Position numbers and translations under genes: made by a program. From Caballeronia sp. SBC1 (GTDB taxonomy: Bacteria > Pseudomonadota > Gammaproteobacteria > Burkholderiales > Burkholderiaceae), in NCBI RefSeq assembly GCF_011493005.1, contig NZ_CP049159.1:310001-374000 (forward strand): a stretch of DNA of 64,000 nucleotides, read 5' to 3'. Of the stretch, positions 19,070 through 27,734 are shown in pieces. The first letter of the stretch is position 1; each line of letters opens with the position of its first letter. The notes below the pieces were generated by a model. It did not search any database, had not been told where the DNA came from, and saw nothing but the letters and a program-made list of their open reading frames with translations.

Positions 19070-19083
19070 GCAAGCTTCGTGCC
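19070..19083 (-). promoter_or_regulatory. Sigma-54 (-24/-12) promoter
   Basis: Read on the minus strand it is GGCACGAAGCTTGC. The GG and GC doublets have the canonical ten-base separation, and both boxes match the consensus GGCAC-N5-TTGC. Transcription would start near 19058, about 105 bases before the TPP-enzyme start. A dedicated enhancer-binding protein is required by this promoter class; none is encoded in the window. Confidence 0.7.
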
Positions 19084-19100
19084 CTCGTGGAGCGCTGCCT

Positions 19101-19112
19101 TCACGAAAGTGA
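19101..19112. promoter_or_regulatory. Upstream palindrome TCACGAAAGTGA, copy 1
   Basis: A 12-base inverted repeat (TCAC/GTGA around GAAA) located just upstream of the sigma-54 promoter. With the identical copy 48 bases further away it forms a likely pair of activator sites. Confidence 0.55.
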
Positions 19113-19148
19113 TCGAACTAAGGATAGACCGGGCAAAAGGACCTATTC

Positions 19149-19160
19149 TCACGAAAGTGA
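19149..19160. promoter_or_regulatory. Upstream palindrome TCACGAAAGTGA, copy 2
   Basis: Identical to the copy at 19101, 48 bases away (about four and a half helical turns). Paired upstream sites are typical for enhancer-binding proteins acting on sigma-54 promoters. Confidence 0.55.
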
Positions 19161-19213
19161 CGTCCCTTAAACGCAAGCGACCACGTGGTGGAAACGACGC
19201 ACCGGGTAATTTC

Positions 19214-19228
19214 TATCACGTAATGATA
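19214..19228. promoter_or_regulatory. TCAC-N3-(A/G)TGA palindrome, copy 2
   Basis: TATCACGTAATGATA, an AT-flanked inverted repeat like those before the flavohemoglobin and DUF1840 genes. It lies 260 bases before the TPP-enzyme start. Confidence 0.35.
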
Positions 19229-19650
19229 CAAATTACGCGCCGGTGATCATATCAGCAGTCGCTTAGCCGAAATGGGTGAACATGCAGACGCAATCAACCG
19301 AATCTGAACGATGGCTGGAAACCACAGCTCGGACATCGGCCTCGCGCACCCGGTCACAATGCGCTCATTAGGGCTGAAAAGTCGGTGTCGTGACGTGCGC
19401 GATGGCGGCGAAATCGCTTCGAAAAGTATGGACAGCCGGGGTGCCTCCGGTACTTGATACAACTCGATATCTCCCTTGAGACGCCAACTGCTAGGAAGTG
19501 ACGCACCGTCGAAAGCAGAAATGCTCACGCGCCTAGCGCCACTCATGAACGGTGACGCGGCCCTCCTCGGAAATCCCAAAGTTTAAATCCAGAGACAACA
19601 GAGGCAGTGCGACACGGTGCGGTGGCATTCATTGCCGCGGTCGCCGAAGG

Positions 19651-20646
19651 CTAGACCTTGCGTCTCTTCGCCAGCAGGTGGACGCAGCCTATGAGGCCGA
19701 TACCCGCTGCGGCCCAGAAGACAGTGCGATGTCGATCAGTGAACATTTCCCAGCTTACGGACTTGGATTGGCTATCAAAACGACCGTGAGCGCCGTAGTC
19801 GCCTGGCACTGGTTCGAACAGGTTGGCCGGCGCGTCGGCGTCGAGCGTCTCGTCAGTAAGTTGTCCCTTGTAGCCTGCCGTCGCCAGATACTTGTCAATG
19901 AGTCCCGGTGCTATCCGATTGGCAAGGATAGCTTTCACAGTTGGGAAGCCCACCCAGATCTCCCGGCGCTTGTGTGTGGCAGCGAAGAAGATGGCCTGCG
20001 CCGGAACCTCTGGTTGGTAGATTGGCGCAACCGGTTTGGCCTTCTTTCCCATCTTGTTCAGTGCCCAGTCGAACTGTGGCGTGTTCACCGCCGGGAGGTC
20101 GACCATCGTAAGGTGAATATTGAGCTTGTCATGGATGATTTCAGAGCGCAGCGCGTCGGTGAAACCCCGGATCGCGAATTTGGCACCACAATAGATAGAC
20201 TGCAGCGGTACCGAGCGATAACCCAATGCAGAACCGACGTTCACGATTGTGCCACGATTCCGCGTGCTCATTCGAGACAGGGCCGCCATGGTCCCGTGCA
20301 CTTGGCCAAGATAGGTGACCTTGGTGCCACGCTCAAACTCCTGCGCGGTGAGCTTCGACACAGGAGCGAACACTGTAGCCATCGCCACGTTGACCCACAC
20401 GTCTATCGGGCCGAGATCCTCTTCGACCTTGGATGCCGCGGCTTCAACCGCATCAGAATCGGCCACGTCCGTCGAAATCGCTAGGGCGCGCACACCATAC
20501 CTCGCTTTCAGGTGGACCGCCGCTCGCTCGAGGCGATCCATGTCGCGTGATAACAGAGCCACGTCGTAGCCCTGCTTCGCAAACTCCTCGACGGTCGCCC
20601 GGCCAACACCTGCGCCGGCACCGGTCACAACCACGACCTTAGACAT
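19651..20646 (-). CDS. SDR-family oxidoreductase with C-terminal membrane anchor
   Basis: 331 residues. The NAD(P)-binding motif VVVTGAGAGVGRATVEEFAKQG is at residue 5. The family's NNAG position reads VNVAM, which is unusual. The active-site Ser is in VNVGSALGYRSVPLQ and the Y-x3-K is YCGAKFAIRGF. The last 25 residues form a hydrophobic segment ending in basic residues (VFWAAAGIGLIGCVHLLAKRRKV), so the enzyme is probably membrane-tethered. The start MSKVVVVTG follows AAGAGGA; the open frame reaching 20946 adds unrelated residues. It ends 0.7 kb before the TPP-enzyme gene, separated by the sigma-54 region, so it is likely a separate transcript. Confidence 0.88.
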   Translation of the reverse strand: MSKVVVVTGAGAGVGRATVEEFAKQGYDVALLSRDMDRLERAAVHLKARYGVRALAISTDVADSDAVEAAASKVEEDLGPIDVWVNVAMATVFAPVSKLTAQEFERGTKVTYLGQVHGTMAALSRMSTRNRGTIVNVGSALGYRSVPLQSIYCGAKFAIRGFTDALRSEIIHDKLNIHLTMVDLPAVNTPQFDWALNKMGKKAKPVAPIYQPEVPAQAIFFAATHKRREIWVGFPTVKAILANRIAPGLIDKYLATAGYKGQLTDETLDADAPANLFEPVPGDYGAHGRFDSQSKSVSWEMFTDRHRTVFWAAAGIGLIGCVHLLAKRRKV

Positions 20647-22002
20647 TGTCTTTCCTCTTGTGAGAACCGCGACTATCCGAGAACAGCACATGCCGAAAAC
20701 AGCGGAGGGCTCGTGACGATAGCCGCTCCTTCTTTTAGGCCCTGGGAATGGTCTCAGTGTCCTCAGCGAACCCACTGCGGAAAAATTTCGCTTTTGAGGT
20801 CTTCGCTTTGACCGATCGTCCACCAAAATTGAGGGATGAATTCCCCGATGTACCAAACACGCAATGGTCATGCCCGAAATCGTCGCAAGCTGCTCGTTGG
20901 GAGCGCCAATTGCTCGCGCGTCCTTCCGCACTGTTCGAGTTTTCACACCACACCGATCGACGCACGCCTTTCGCGCGGCGACCGCCTGCGCGACCCAATA
21001 ACTCTACAGCGGCATGTTGCCTGAGCATGTCTGGCTATAAGGAGATTTCTGCCTCCCTGTGTTCACACAACACGCGCACGACGCTTATTTGGCTGCAAGC
21101 GAGTGCCGCCGGGTCGCCCTCTATTTGAAGCGACATTTGAGACTTTTTTCTTATCCCCGTCGACTCAAACGCGCAAAGACTAGTCTCCTCGTCCAAGAAC
21201 GCCCATTGAACTGGGCGAAGAGCACAGCGGCATTCGCGGGCTAACCGCTGCGCGAACGGCGTCATATAACTCAGCGCGGATCTGAACCATCCGCAACCAC
21301 CCATCGTAGACGTAGCCCCGCGATCACAGAGCGCCTCGGGCACCTTCACACGCGCCCCACCGGCATTTCAGAGCGCTCCCAGAATCCTTCCAGCTCTGAT
21401 TTTCAAGCCCGGTCGATGAGCGCGTAACGTATCCCTGATGGCCGTCACCATCGCGCTCGCCGTACTTATCGATCCATTCCTCGCCGTGTCTTACCAATCT
21501 CTCTGCTGCTCGGGATGGTCACTGGGATAATCTTTCGGTGCCGTGGCCCCCAATCCTGAGTGTTGCTGGACTCGACATCAGTGCCGCTACTTCCAGTGCA
21601 TCAAGCACGGGATGCGCCAGCATCGAGGCAACGCCATACAGGCCCGCCAAACAAGGGCAACCCCGCACGCAAATTGCCGGCACCTCGTGCTGTCTCTCGC
21701 GTTGGTCAGCAAGTCAGAGTTCCATGCCGTCGACGATCCTAGATCACGTTATGACATATATTCCGATAGCTTACTCATGCGAGTATCGCGGAGAGGCTTA
21801 TTGACTCCGCTTGCGCCAGCCCATCTAGCGTGAGCGGGCACAAGCGCCGCAGTGCACTGCGGGTTGGCTGGAGGCAGGTGTCGTTCGTCGTTAAAGCCCG
21901 CGCGCGTATTTGCAGAGCACGGGCGAATAAACCGTGTACCAGCGCTCCGTTTAGGTCGGCCGCACGTGCAGGAACTCGCTAGCGCGGCGCACGTAGGGAA
22001 AG
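20647..22002. other. Long gap without a supported gene
   Basis: 1.36 kb of mixed short frames on both strands, none with a convincing start site or motif. The only signal is a weak AT-rich palindrome at 21742-21759 (GATCACGTTATGACATA). It may be a graveyard of old inserts. Confidence 0.4.
21742..21759. promoter_or_regulatory. TCAC-N3-ATGA palindrome, copy 3 (weak)
   Basis: AGATCACGTTATGACATA shares the TCAC-N3-(A/G)TGA core with the other copies but has weaker flanks and no gene directly downstream. Confidence 0.25.
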
Positions 22003-22161
22003 TCAGTTGTCGTCTGACCGGACTGGCGCGCGCTCATGCGGCGCCGGTTCGGCTTTGTCTGCGTCTGGACGTGGCGGTTCGGTCTGCGGCGTGGACGCAG
22101 GGACCGGCTTATCTCGCGTCGCCGGCGGCACGGTGGGATTTGCGGTAGGGTCTGATGGCAT
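22003..22161 (-). CDS. Small proline-rich hypothetical protein
   Basis: A 52-residue frame, MPSDPTANPTVPPATRDKPV then PRPDADKAEPAPHERAPVRSDDN, preceded by GGGAG six bases before ATG. The composition (Pro, Asp, Ala) is that of a disordered or envelope-associated peptide. It lies about 200 bases downstream of the flavohemoglobin gene on the same strand. The strong ribosome binding site and the biased composition argue that it is real. Function unknown. Confidence 0.5.
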   Translation of the reverse strand: MPSDPTANPTVPPATRDKPVPASTPQTEPPRPDADKAEPAPHERAPVRSDDN

Positions 22162-22357
22162 CACGTTCTCCCAAGACTGGGGAAAATCCCGATCTTCAGA
22201 TTAGCACTGAATCAATCGATTGACGCGGGGCGCCAACATAACTAACTAACATCGCTAGCAGGATAGCGACCTTCAACGGCTGGGGGCGTCACAATCATCA
22301 GAGGTGTCGCGTCGACCGATCGAGTCCACCTCATTCAATCCGCGTGTCGTCCGACGC

Positions 22358-23584
22358 CTAGCGTAGGTCGCCGACTCCAAAAATCTCCGTGTGAATTCGC
22401 GATATGTCGATGTGCAGTGCCTTCAATGCGTCGACCTGCGCACGCATGAACGGCATCGGCCCACACACGTAGTAGTCCGCGTCGCGAAGCAGAACAGCTT
22501 CGCGAATCTTCGCGAGGTCGAGGCGTCCGTTGAAATCGAAGTCTCTGCCCAGCACGTCGTTCGGGTCGACTTCTTCGTAGAAGGTGACCTTCGTCGCATT
22601 CGGATGATCCGCAACGACGTCGTCGAGCCATTCGCGAAACGCGTGCACACGACGGTTGCGACAAGCGTGGAGGAAACTGACGCGGCGCGTGGCGGAATCC
22701 GCGACGATTGTCGCAAGCATGGAGATCATCGGAGTAAGGCCGACACCGCCGCTCACGAGTACGACCGGTGTTCGCTTCGTGCGATCCAGGACAAAATCGC
22801 CGTACGGCGCACTGACCTCGACATGTCCTCCAACATGCAGTTCGTCATGCAACAGGTTGGAGATTTGACCGGCCGGTTTTGTCATGTCTCCGTTGTCGGC
22901 GGCCTCGCGCTTCACGGAAATGCGCAGCCATTTCCCGTGCGGTGCATCCGACAAGCTGTATTGGCGCGGCTGTTCGAGACTGAGGTCGCCGACATAGCGC
23001 TTAATGCTGACGAACTGGCCCGGATCGAAGGGAGGAAGTTCCTTGCCGTCCGTTGGCACTAGATAGAACGATGAAATCTCCTCGCTTTCGTCAACCTTGC
23101 GCATGACCTCGAAGTGGCGCCAACCGATCCAGCCACCGGATTGCGTCGCACGCTGATCGTACAGATCCCTTTCAGCGCCGATCATGATGTCGGCGAGTTG
23201 CTGGTAGGCGGCGGCCCAAGCGTCGTGCGTTTCCTCGTCGAAGGCATCGCCCAGGGTTTCGCTCATCGCTGCGAGCAAGTGCTTGCCCACAATGGGATAG
23301 TGCTCGGGCTGAACGCCAAGGCTCGCGTGCTTCTGGGAGATGCGCCTCACGGCGGGCGCGAGCGCGGCGAGACTATCGATGTTGGAGGCGTAAGCCCAAA
23401 CCGCATGCGCAAGGGCTTCCGACTGTCCGCCGGATCTCTGGTTGGCGTGGTTGAAGAGACTCCTCAACTCGGGATGATGTTCGAAGAGCCGGCGGTAAAA
23501 CCGAGTCACTACGGTCATTCCGTGCTCGCTGAGAACGCCGGCGCTCGACTTGATGATCTCGGTCTGCCGTGGGGTCATGGCCAT
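22358..23584 (-). CDS. hmp: Flavohemoglobin / nitric oxide dioxygenase
   Basis: 408 residues. The N-terminal globin domain has distal-side residues in MTVVTRFYRRLFEHHPELRSLFNHANQ and the proximal His in HASLGVQPEHYPIVGKHLL. A ferredoxin-reductase-like FAD domain follows (RQYSLSDAP, FAD-binding RxYS), then an NAD(P) domain (VVLVSGGVGLTPMISML and CGPMPFMRAQ). It turns NO plus O2 into nitrate with NAD(P)H in the cytoplasm. The start MAMTPRQTE has AGGAG about eight bases upstream. An AT-rich TTTCAC-N3-GTGATA palindrome lies about 135 bases before the start, consistent with a stress-responsive regulator. Confidence 0.95.
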   Translation of the reverse strand: MAMTPRQTEIIKSSAGVLSEHGMTVVTRFYRRLFEHHPELRSLFNHANQRSGGQSEALAHAVWAYASNIDSLAALAPAVRRISQKHASLGVQPEHYPIVGKHLLAAMSETLGDAFDEETHDAWAAAYQQLADIMIGAERDLYDQRATQSGGWIGWRHFEVMRKVDESEEISSFYLVPTDGKELPPFDPGQFVSIKRYVGDLSLEQPRQYSLSDAPHGKWLRISVKREAADNGDMTKPAGQISNLLHDELHVGGHVEVSAPYGDFVLDRTKRTPVVLVSGGVGLTPMISMLATIVADSATRRVSFLHACRNRRVHAFREWLDDVVADHPNATKVTFYEEVDPNDVLGRDFDFNGRLDLAKIREAVLLRDADYYVCGPMPFMRAQVDALKALHIDISRIHTEIFGVGDLR

Positions 23585-23711
23585 TTTGGATCTCCTGTGA
23601 ATACAACGTGCGCGACCGGCATTGCGGTTTTGCCGTGCCTCAATTGCAGCTGGATCACGACGCGTAACACGTCTCGCACGGAATAAAGGAATCGGACGTC
23701 TCTCTGAATTA

Positions 23712-23730
23712 TATTTCACATTGTGATACA
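23712..23730. promoter_or_regulatory. TTCAC-N3-GTGA palindrome before hmp, copy 4
   Basis: TATTTCACATTGTGATACA. The position, 130-150 bases before the flavohemoglobin start, suits a promoter-region operator. NO regulons of proteobacteria often use palindromic sites, but this sequence does not match the NsrR or FNR consensus that I know. Confidence 0.45.
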
Positions 23731-23863
23731 TTTAGCGAGAGCGTAGGCCGCTTAATTGACAGTGCCGAAGTAACGCCTGACGCGTTCGCATTCGAGAAAC
23801 CAGCCGACGTGGGTTGGACCAAATTCGGGGACGATTTCTACCGCCGTCGGAACGGAGGACCTC

Positions 23864-24105
23864 GTGACGATTCATCGTAGTGAGAGATTTCGTGATTACG
23901 TTATCTTCGTCGGCGAGCTGGCTCCTCGAACATTTGAGATCACGATTCGAAACCTGAGCGGCGACAAGTTGGCTACCGACGAGCTGCGAGGCCGGGTCGA
24001 CTCAAACATCAGTTTGCGCTATGAGTCGCTGGAAGAGGCACTTGATCGACATCCCAGGTCCGCCACGCAATCGATGCGTTGCTCGCGTTCGGAAAGTCGG
24101 AATAG
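23864..24105 (+). pseudogene. Small hypothetical gene with probable C-terminal frameshift
   Basis: GTG start eight bases after a GGAGGAC site, reading MTIHRSERFRDYVIFVGELAPRTFEITIRNLSGDKLATDELRGRVDSNISLRYESLEEAL. The current frame then turns into an Arg/Ser-rich tail ending at 24130. In the shifted frame the sequence reads VRHAIDALLAFGKSE and stops at 24105, a much more protein-like helical ending that fits after LEEAL. I infer a recent frameshift. It could instead be an intact 88-residue protein. The family is unknown; it resembles other short Burkholderia orphans. Confidence 0.5.
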
Positions 24106-24350
24106 GTGTTGGCATTGGCATCGCACATAACCAAGGCAGCGCTCGGTCTTGAAGAGCTTCACGGCGGTCCTGTGAACTAAGCCTGGTTTAAGTAACAGAA
24201 TCTATTCTGAACGTGAGGGGTAAACACGCTTCGCGTCGCGAGCCCCTCTTGGGCCGGCATCTCTTGTTGGCGGCCCGCGGATGGTCCAGCCTCAGATAGG
24301 AAAGTGGCCAGCGGAACCTCCACCACTTGACTATGCAGACCATCTGATTT

Positions 24351-24380
24351 GGGCCCGACAAAAACGCCGGGCCCTTTTTT
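24351..24380 (+). terminator. Intrinsic terminator
   Basis: GGGCCCG and CGGGCCC form a perfect seven-base stem around an A-rich loop, followed directly by TTTTTT. It ends a plus-strand transcript, either the 23864 gene or a small RNA from the preceding 170 bases. Confidence 0.8.
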
Positions 24381-24597
24381 AATGTCGTGCGCACACAAGG
24401 TAAGCCGCTGCGCTCCGCTTTCCTTTAGGTCGAATCCACCGGTTGCTTGATCGTTCTGTTGCGCACATCTAACGGGCGTTTTAAAACAGACCGACTGCTT
24501 CAGGGCACCGCGCCGCCTAGCGGCGTTGTCATCCGAGCATGCTCAGTGCGTGCGACTGAACAGAATGGAACAAATGAAATTGCGGATTTTTTGCCAT

Positions 24598-24618
24598 TTA
24601 CATCATGTTATGATATAA
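24598..24618. promoter_or_regulatory. TCAT-N3-ATGA palindrome before the DUF1840 gene, copy 5
   Basis: TTACATCATGTTATGATATAA sits 190 bases before the DUF1840 start and shares AT-rich flanks and symmetry with the hmp upstream site. Confidence 0.4.
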
Positions 24619-24805
24619 ATATGATCGTGCCTGTCCCGAACCGCGGAGTGACTTTTCACTTCTCATACGATCGATCATCGCACCGCGGATTCCAGACAGA
24701 CCGTTTCGGTTCCCGGCTGCTCGGTTCGTTGTCGTGACGTGCCTGCGCAAGAGCTTCCGACGGCTCGTGGCACGAGGCGGTATGGGAAACAGGAGGATAA
24801 GCATC

Positions 24806-25126
24806 ATGCTAATCACATTTCAATCAAACGCCACGCCCAATGTCCTGATGCTCAAGGATCTCGCAAGCTATCTGCTGGGAATTGTCGGCAAACGGCTAAA
24901 CACCCGTGGCGTCATCACCCATGGCGAATTGCCACACGTCATCGATCGCCTTGAGACCGCGATTTCGGAGGACGAAAAAGCGGCAGTCGAACACGATGAA
25001 CTCCACCGCTCGGTGCACAGCGGTCATCACGAACATCCTGCAGGATTGTCTCAGCGGGCCTATCCTTTTCTCGACATGCTGCGTGAAGCACATAAGCAAA
25101 ATGCCGACATCATTTGGGGTCTCTGA
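24806..25126 (+). CDS. DUF1840 domain protein
   Basis: 106 residues, MLITFQSNATPNVLMLKDLASYLLGIVGKRLNTRGVITHGELPHVIDRLETAI, ending FLDMLREAHKQNADIIWGL. The N-terminal LITF-S-A-P-V-ML and the C-terminal PLLDMLR-A--Q-----W pattern are the DUF1840 signature of beta-proteobacteria. AGGAGG lies nine bases before ATG; the frame from 24734 is an upstream extension. Role unknown. Its upstream palindrome is shared with hmp, which hints at common control. Confidence 0.85.
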   Translation: MLITFQSNATPNVLMLKDLASYLLGIVGKRLNTRGVITHGELPHVIDRLETAISEDEKAAVEHDELHRSVHSGHHEHPAGLSQRAYPFLDMLREAHKQNADIIWGL

Positions 25127-25405
25127 CGAGAACTTCAATTTGCAGCACGCCTCGATCATGGGGGACCACTCTATCGCTTAGCACTATTGTTCATCGTCTC
25201 AATCTGCTGGATTCGTCAGCATGAAGAACATCTCAAGAACGAACGTGGATCTAGCCGGCTATGCGTCGCGGTCCGGGTGGCTCACGAGAGTTCTGCAGCT
25301 TGAGTTGTGCAGCGTGATAGCCGAACTGCCGTTACCCTGCGTCGGAAAGGAGCGACAACGACGCAGCCTGCGTCGTATCCGTCAACGTCCGTTGTCCATC
25401 CGGTT

Positions 25406-25540
25406 TCACCGATGCCGGCGGTGTACGGTCTGGGAATCCTGATTCCGTCGGTGGGGCTTACGATCCAGTGCCAAAATGAAAAGAACCAGCATCGCAAGTA
25501 TTACGGCCACAACAAAAAGTTGTACTAGCAAATCCATCAT
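25406..25540 (-). CDS. Single-span membrane miniprotein
   Basis: 44 residues, MMDLLVQLFVVAVILAMLVLFILALDRKPHRRNQDSQTVHRRHR: one hydrophobic helix followed by a basic, histidine-rich cytoplasmic tail. GGAGGCGGCA directly precedes the two ATG codons, a strong ribosome binding site. It follows a second miniprotein of similar design 100 bases upstream. Such pairs often modulate larger membrane complexes; the partner is unknown here. Confidence 0.55.
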   Translation of the reverse strand: MMDLLVQLFVVAVILAMLVLFILALDRKPHRRNQDSQTVHRRHR

Positions 25541-25643
25541 TGCCGCCTCCGTTTCCGTCTTGGTTGCCTCTGCCTTCTTCGTCGCCCTTTCGATCCGGGC
25601 GGCGTAGCCCATTGACGCACAACCACCAGCTTTGCCGTTTCCG

Positions 25644-25784
25644 TCAATAGCGTCTGTCCCGGTGCGCGACACGCGCCCGTTCAATAGTGCGTTCCACGGG
25701 AAAAAGCGCGGCCAGCCCAAAGCCGATCGCGGCAAAGACGAACAATGAGAGCAAGAACAGCACCCAGTAAAAGTCGATATTCAC
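25644..25784 (-). CDS. Single-span membrane miniprotein
   Basis: 46 residues from a GTG start preceded by AAAGGAG, reading VNIDFYWVLFLLSLFVFAAIGFGLAALF and then a basic tail VERTIERARVAHRDRRY. One transmembrane helix with a positively charged cytoplasmic end. Probably co-transcribed with the miniprotein gene downstream at 25540. An ATG further upstream (25850) lacks a site and adds unlikely residues. Confidence 0.5.
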   Translation of the reverse strand: MNIDFYWVLFLLSLFVFAAIGFGLAALFPVERTIERARVAHRDRRY

Positions 25785-26330
25785 GGTGATCTCCTTTCGT
25801 CCCCGACTCCATGGGGACATCCACAATTGCCCTACTTTTCCATCGTCCACCAGCGCGCGGACAGCGCTATACGGTAATGCCCGATGACGACCAGGCCGAC
25901 CTTCACCGAACGGCGAGGCGGGAGATCTTCAACAGGTCATCCAACATTGCGACAACGCCGTCAGGGATCCCTGCTCTACGGCTGAATCGACACCAGCTTT
26001 GCCACTGACGGACGATGGATTCATTTTCAGTATATGTCACAGGGTGATGTATATTCTTGAATTTTCTTGTTACGCATTGGAACCGAAAGCATCGGAGGCT
26101 CGTCTTGGTCAGCAGACACGAGAGCTGGCCGGGCCTCGATTTTTCGCTGCCCGCGGCATGCTACTGATCGAGGGTTTCACTGGACAAAACTTTCGCTGGG
26201 ATCCGCCGATAACTCGGGCAGGAACCACCTGGAGCCAGACAGTCCACCGGCGCCAATCGGCGCGTCCATTCACGCGCCGCTTCGCATGGCAACCCTGCGC
26301 GATTTTCATTCGTTTGCAAGAGGACCCAGG
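25785..26330. other. Gap upstream of the chemoreceptor relic
   Basis: Holds the palindrome TATATGTCACAGGGTGATGTATA (26031-26053) and otherwise unsupported short frames. Confidence 0.4.
26031..26053. promoter_or_regulatory. GTCAC-N3-GTGAT palindrome, copy 6
   Basis: The most symmetric member of the family: flanks TATAT and ATATA around TGTCAC-AGG-GTGATG. It lies 280 bases before the truncated chemoreceptor and points toward it. Confidence 0.45.
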
Positions 26331-27107
26331 ATGCACAAACTCAGTTTTACGCAGAAGCTGTGGCTGCCGCTGATCATCAGCCTCGTCGCGTTGCTCGCCG
26401 TCTCGGTATCGGCGGCATTGCCGTCGCACGAGATGCGCATCGAGGAACGTAAACACGACCTCACGAACGTCGCGCACGTCGGGTTCAGCATCGTGACGGA
26501 GTATGCGACGCTGGCGCAAAACGGCACGTTGCCGGAGGCGGATGCCCGCAAGCAGGCGCTCGAACGCCTGCGCGGGATCCGCTATGGAGAAGACGGCTAT
26601 TTCCTCGTGATTAACTCGAAGCCGCAGATGGTAATGCATCCGATCAAGCCCGCACTCGAAGGTAAGGATCTCTCGGGCAGTGCCGATGCCGACGGCCGTC
26701 ACCATTACGTGACGTTCGCGTCGGTGGCACAGGCGCCGGACGGTGGCTTCGTCGACTACGTTTTCCCGCATCCGGGCGCGGCGTCGGCGCAGGCGGTCGG
26801 CAAGATCGGCTACGTGGTGCGCTATGCACCGTGGGACTGGATCATCGCGACCGGCGCCTATGTGGACGACATCGACGCTGCGTTCATGGAGTCGCTGTGG
26901 CTGATCGGCGCGATCTTCGTGGCGGTGTCGTTGGTGCTCGTGACGCTCGTCACGGTGACGAATCGCAGCATCGTGCGCACGGTCGGCGGCGATCGGGCAT
27001 ACGCGGTGAACGTGGCGGATGCGATCGCATCGGGCGACCTGACGGTGGCGATCCGCACGCGCGACGGCGACACGTCGAGCCAGCGAACAACTTTCCGATT
27101 AGCTTGA
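26331..27107 (+). pseudogene. Truncated methyl-accepting chemotaxis protein
   Basis: Starts normally: a membrane segment (KLWLPLIISLVALLAVSVSAAL), a periplasmic single-Cache domain (RGIRYGEDGYFLVINSKPQMVMHPIKPALEGKDLSG...GKIGYVVRYAPWDWIIATGAYVDDID), a second membrane segment (LWLIGAIFVAVSLVLVTLVTVT) and the first part of a HAMP/linker region (VADAIASGDLTVAIRTRDGDTSS). At about 27080 it runs into unrelated sequence and stops. The entire methylation and CheA-signalling domain, some 300 residues, is missing, so it cannot signal. The downstream sequence on the minus strand encodes a fragment of another gene (YFIKAEENVPKAARLPDLLATRFIKLIGKLF), so the break is a recombination joint. Confidence 0.85.
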
Positions 27108-27278
27108 TGAAGCGCGTGGCGAGCAGATCGGGCAAGCGCGCTGCTTTGGGCACATTTTCCTCTGCCTTGATGAAGTAGCGTCGGCAATGCTGTGCAACCT
27201 TGCACTAAGCCGGGGCGGTCTGCCGACACCGATCTCCCCACTTTTGCACGCTCTCCCCGCCGATGCAGCGAGTTGGTC

Positions 27279-27575
27279 TTACGACGGTGTGGCGCGTGTG
27301 CGAGCCCAAGCTTCAGCTATCGGCATAGGAATCCGGAATCGTGCGCAATTGTGCGGACCCAACCTATCAAGAGCACGACGTAACCGTAGCAAGAACTCCT
27401 GGTGATCGTCCGACGTTGCGTCAATTACCTCCGCCAGGACCTGCGCCTCTTCGCGGTTGTTCAGGACGACCTGTTGCACCGCATATTCGAGCTTGTAGCG
27501 ATACTTTGATCCGAATACATCAACGTATTCAGGTTCAGGATGGCCGCCTGGGACGGAGTCAAGATTCAAGGTCAC
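27279..27575 (-). CDS. Hypothetical protein
   Basis: 98 residues from a GTG start, MTLNLDSVPGGHPEPEYVDVFGSKYRYKLEYAVQQVVLNNREEAQVLAEVIDAT followed by an amphipathic helix (DDHQEFLLRLRRALDRLG). It reads like a real protein: good helix periodicity and no low-complexity runs. It has no clear ribosome binding site and no family that I recognise. It sits among relics at the edge of the mobile region and may itself be a fragment. Confidence 0.35.
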   Translation of the reverse strand: MTLNLDSVPGGHPEPEYVDVFGSKYRYKLEYAVQQVVLNNREEAQVLAEVIDATSDDHQEFLLRLRRALDRLGPHNCARFRIPMPIAEAWARTRATPS

Positions 27576-27734
27576 GGAGCGTTATGCATTGGACATTAGA
27601 TGGCGCCAACGGCGCCTGAGACACGAATTCCACTCTAAAGTGAGGGCAAGCCCGTTCTCCTGCAAGCAGTGTAAGACAGATCAGACAGCGTCATGGACCT
27701 CCGGTGCTTCCGCCTCGCCGCATTTGTGCTGCCC

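Larger units (their letters stand above)
18955..19650. other. Regulatory gap upstream of the TPP-enzyme operon
   Basis: Contains, on the minus strand, a sigma-54 promoter (19070-19083), two identical palindromes TCACGAAAGTGA (19101 and 19149) and an AT-rich TATCAC-N3-ATGATA palindrome (19214-19228). No gene is supported in the remaining 400 bases. Confidence 0.6.
24106..24805. other. Gap holding an orphan terminator and a regulatory palindrome
   Basis: Contains the terminator at 24351-24380 and the palindrome at 24598-24618. No open frame in between is supported; the stretch before the terminator (about 24180-24350) could encode a small RNA. Confidence 0.45.

Noticed and set aside
26067..26330. 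Longer start for the chemoreceptor relic
   Set aside because: Residues before position 26331 are not membrane or signal sequence; ATG 26331 begins the standard receptor N-terminus.
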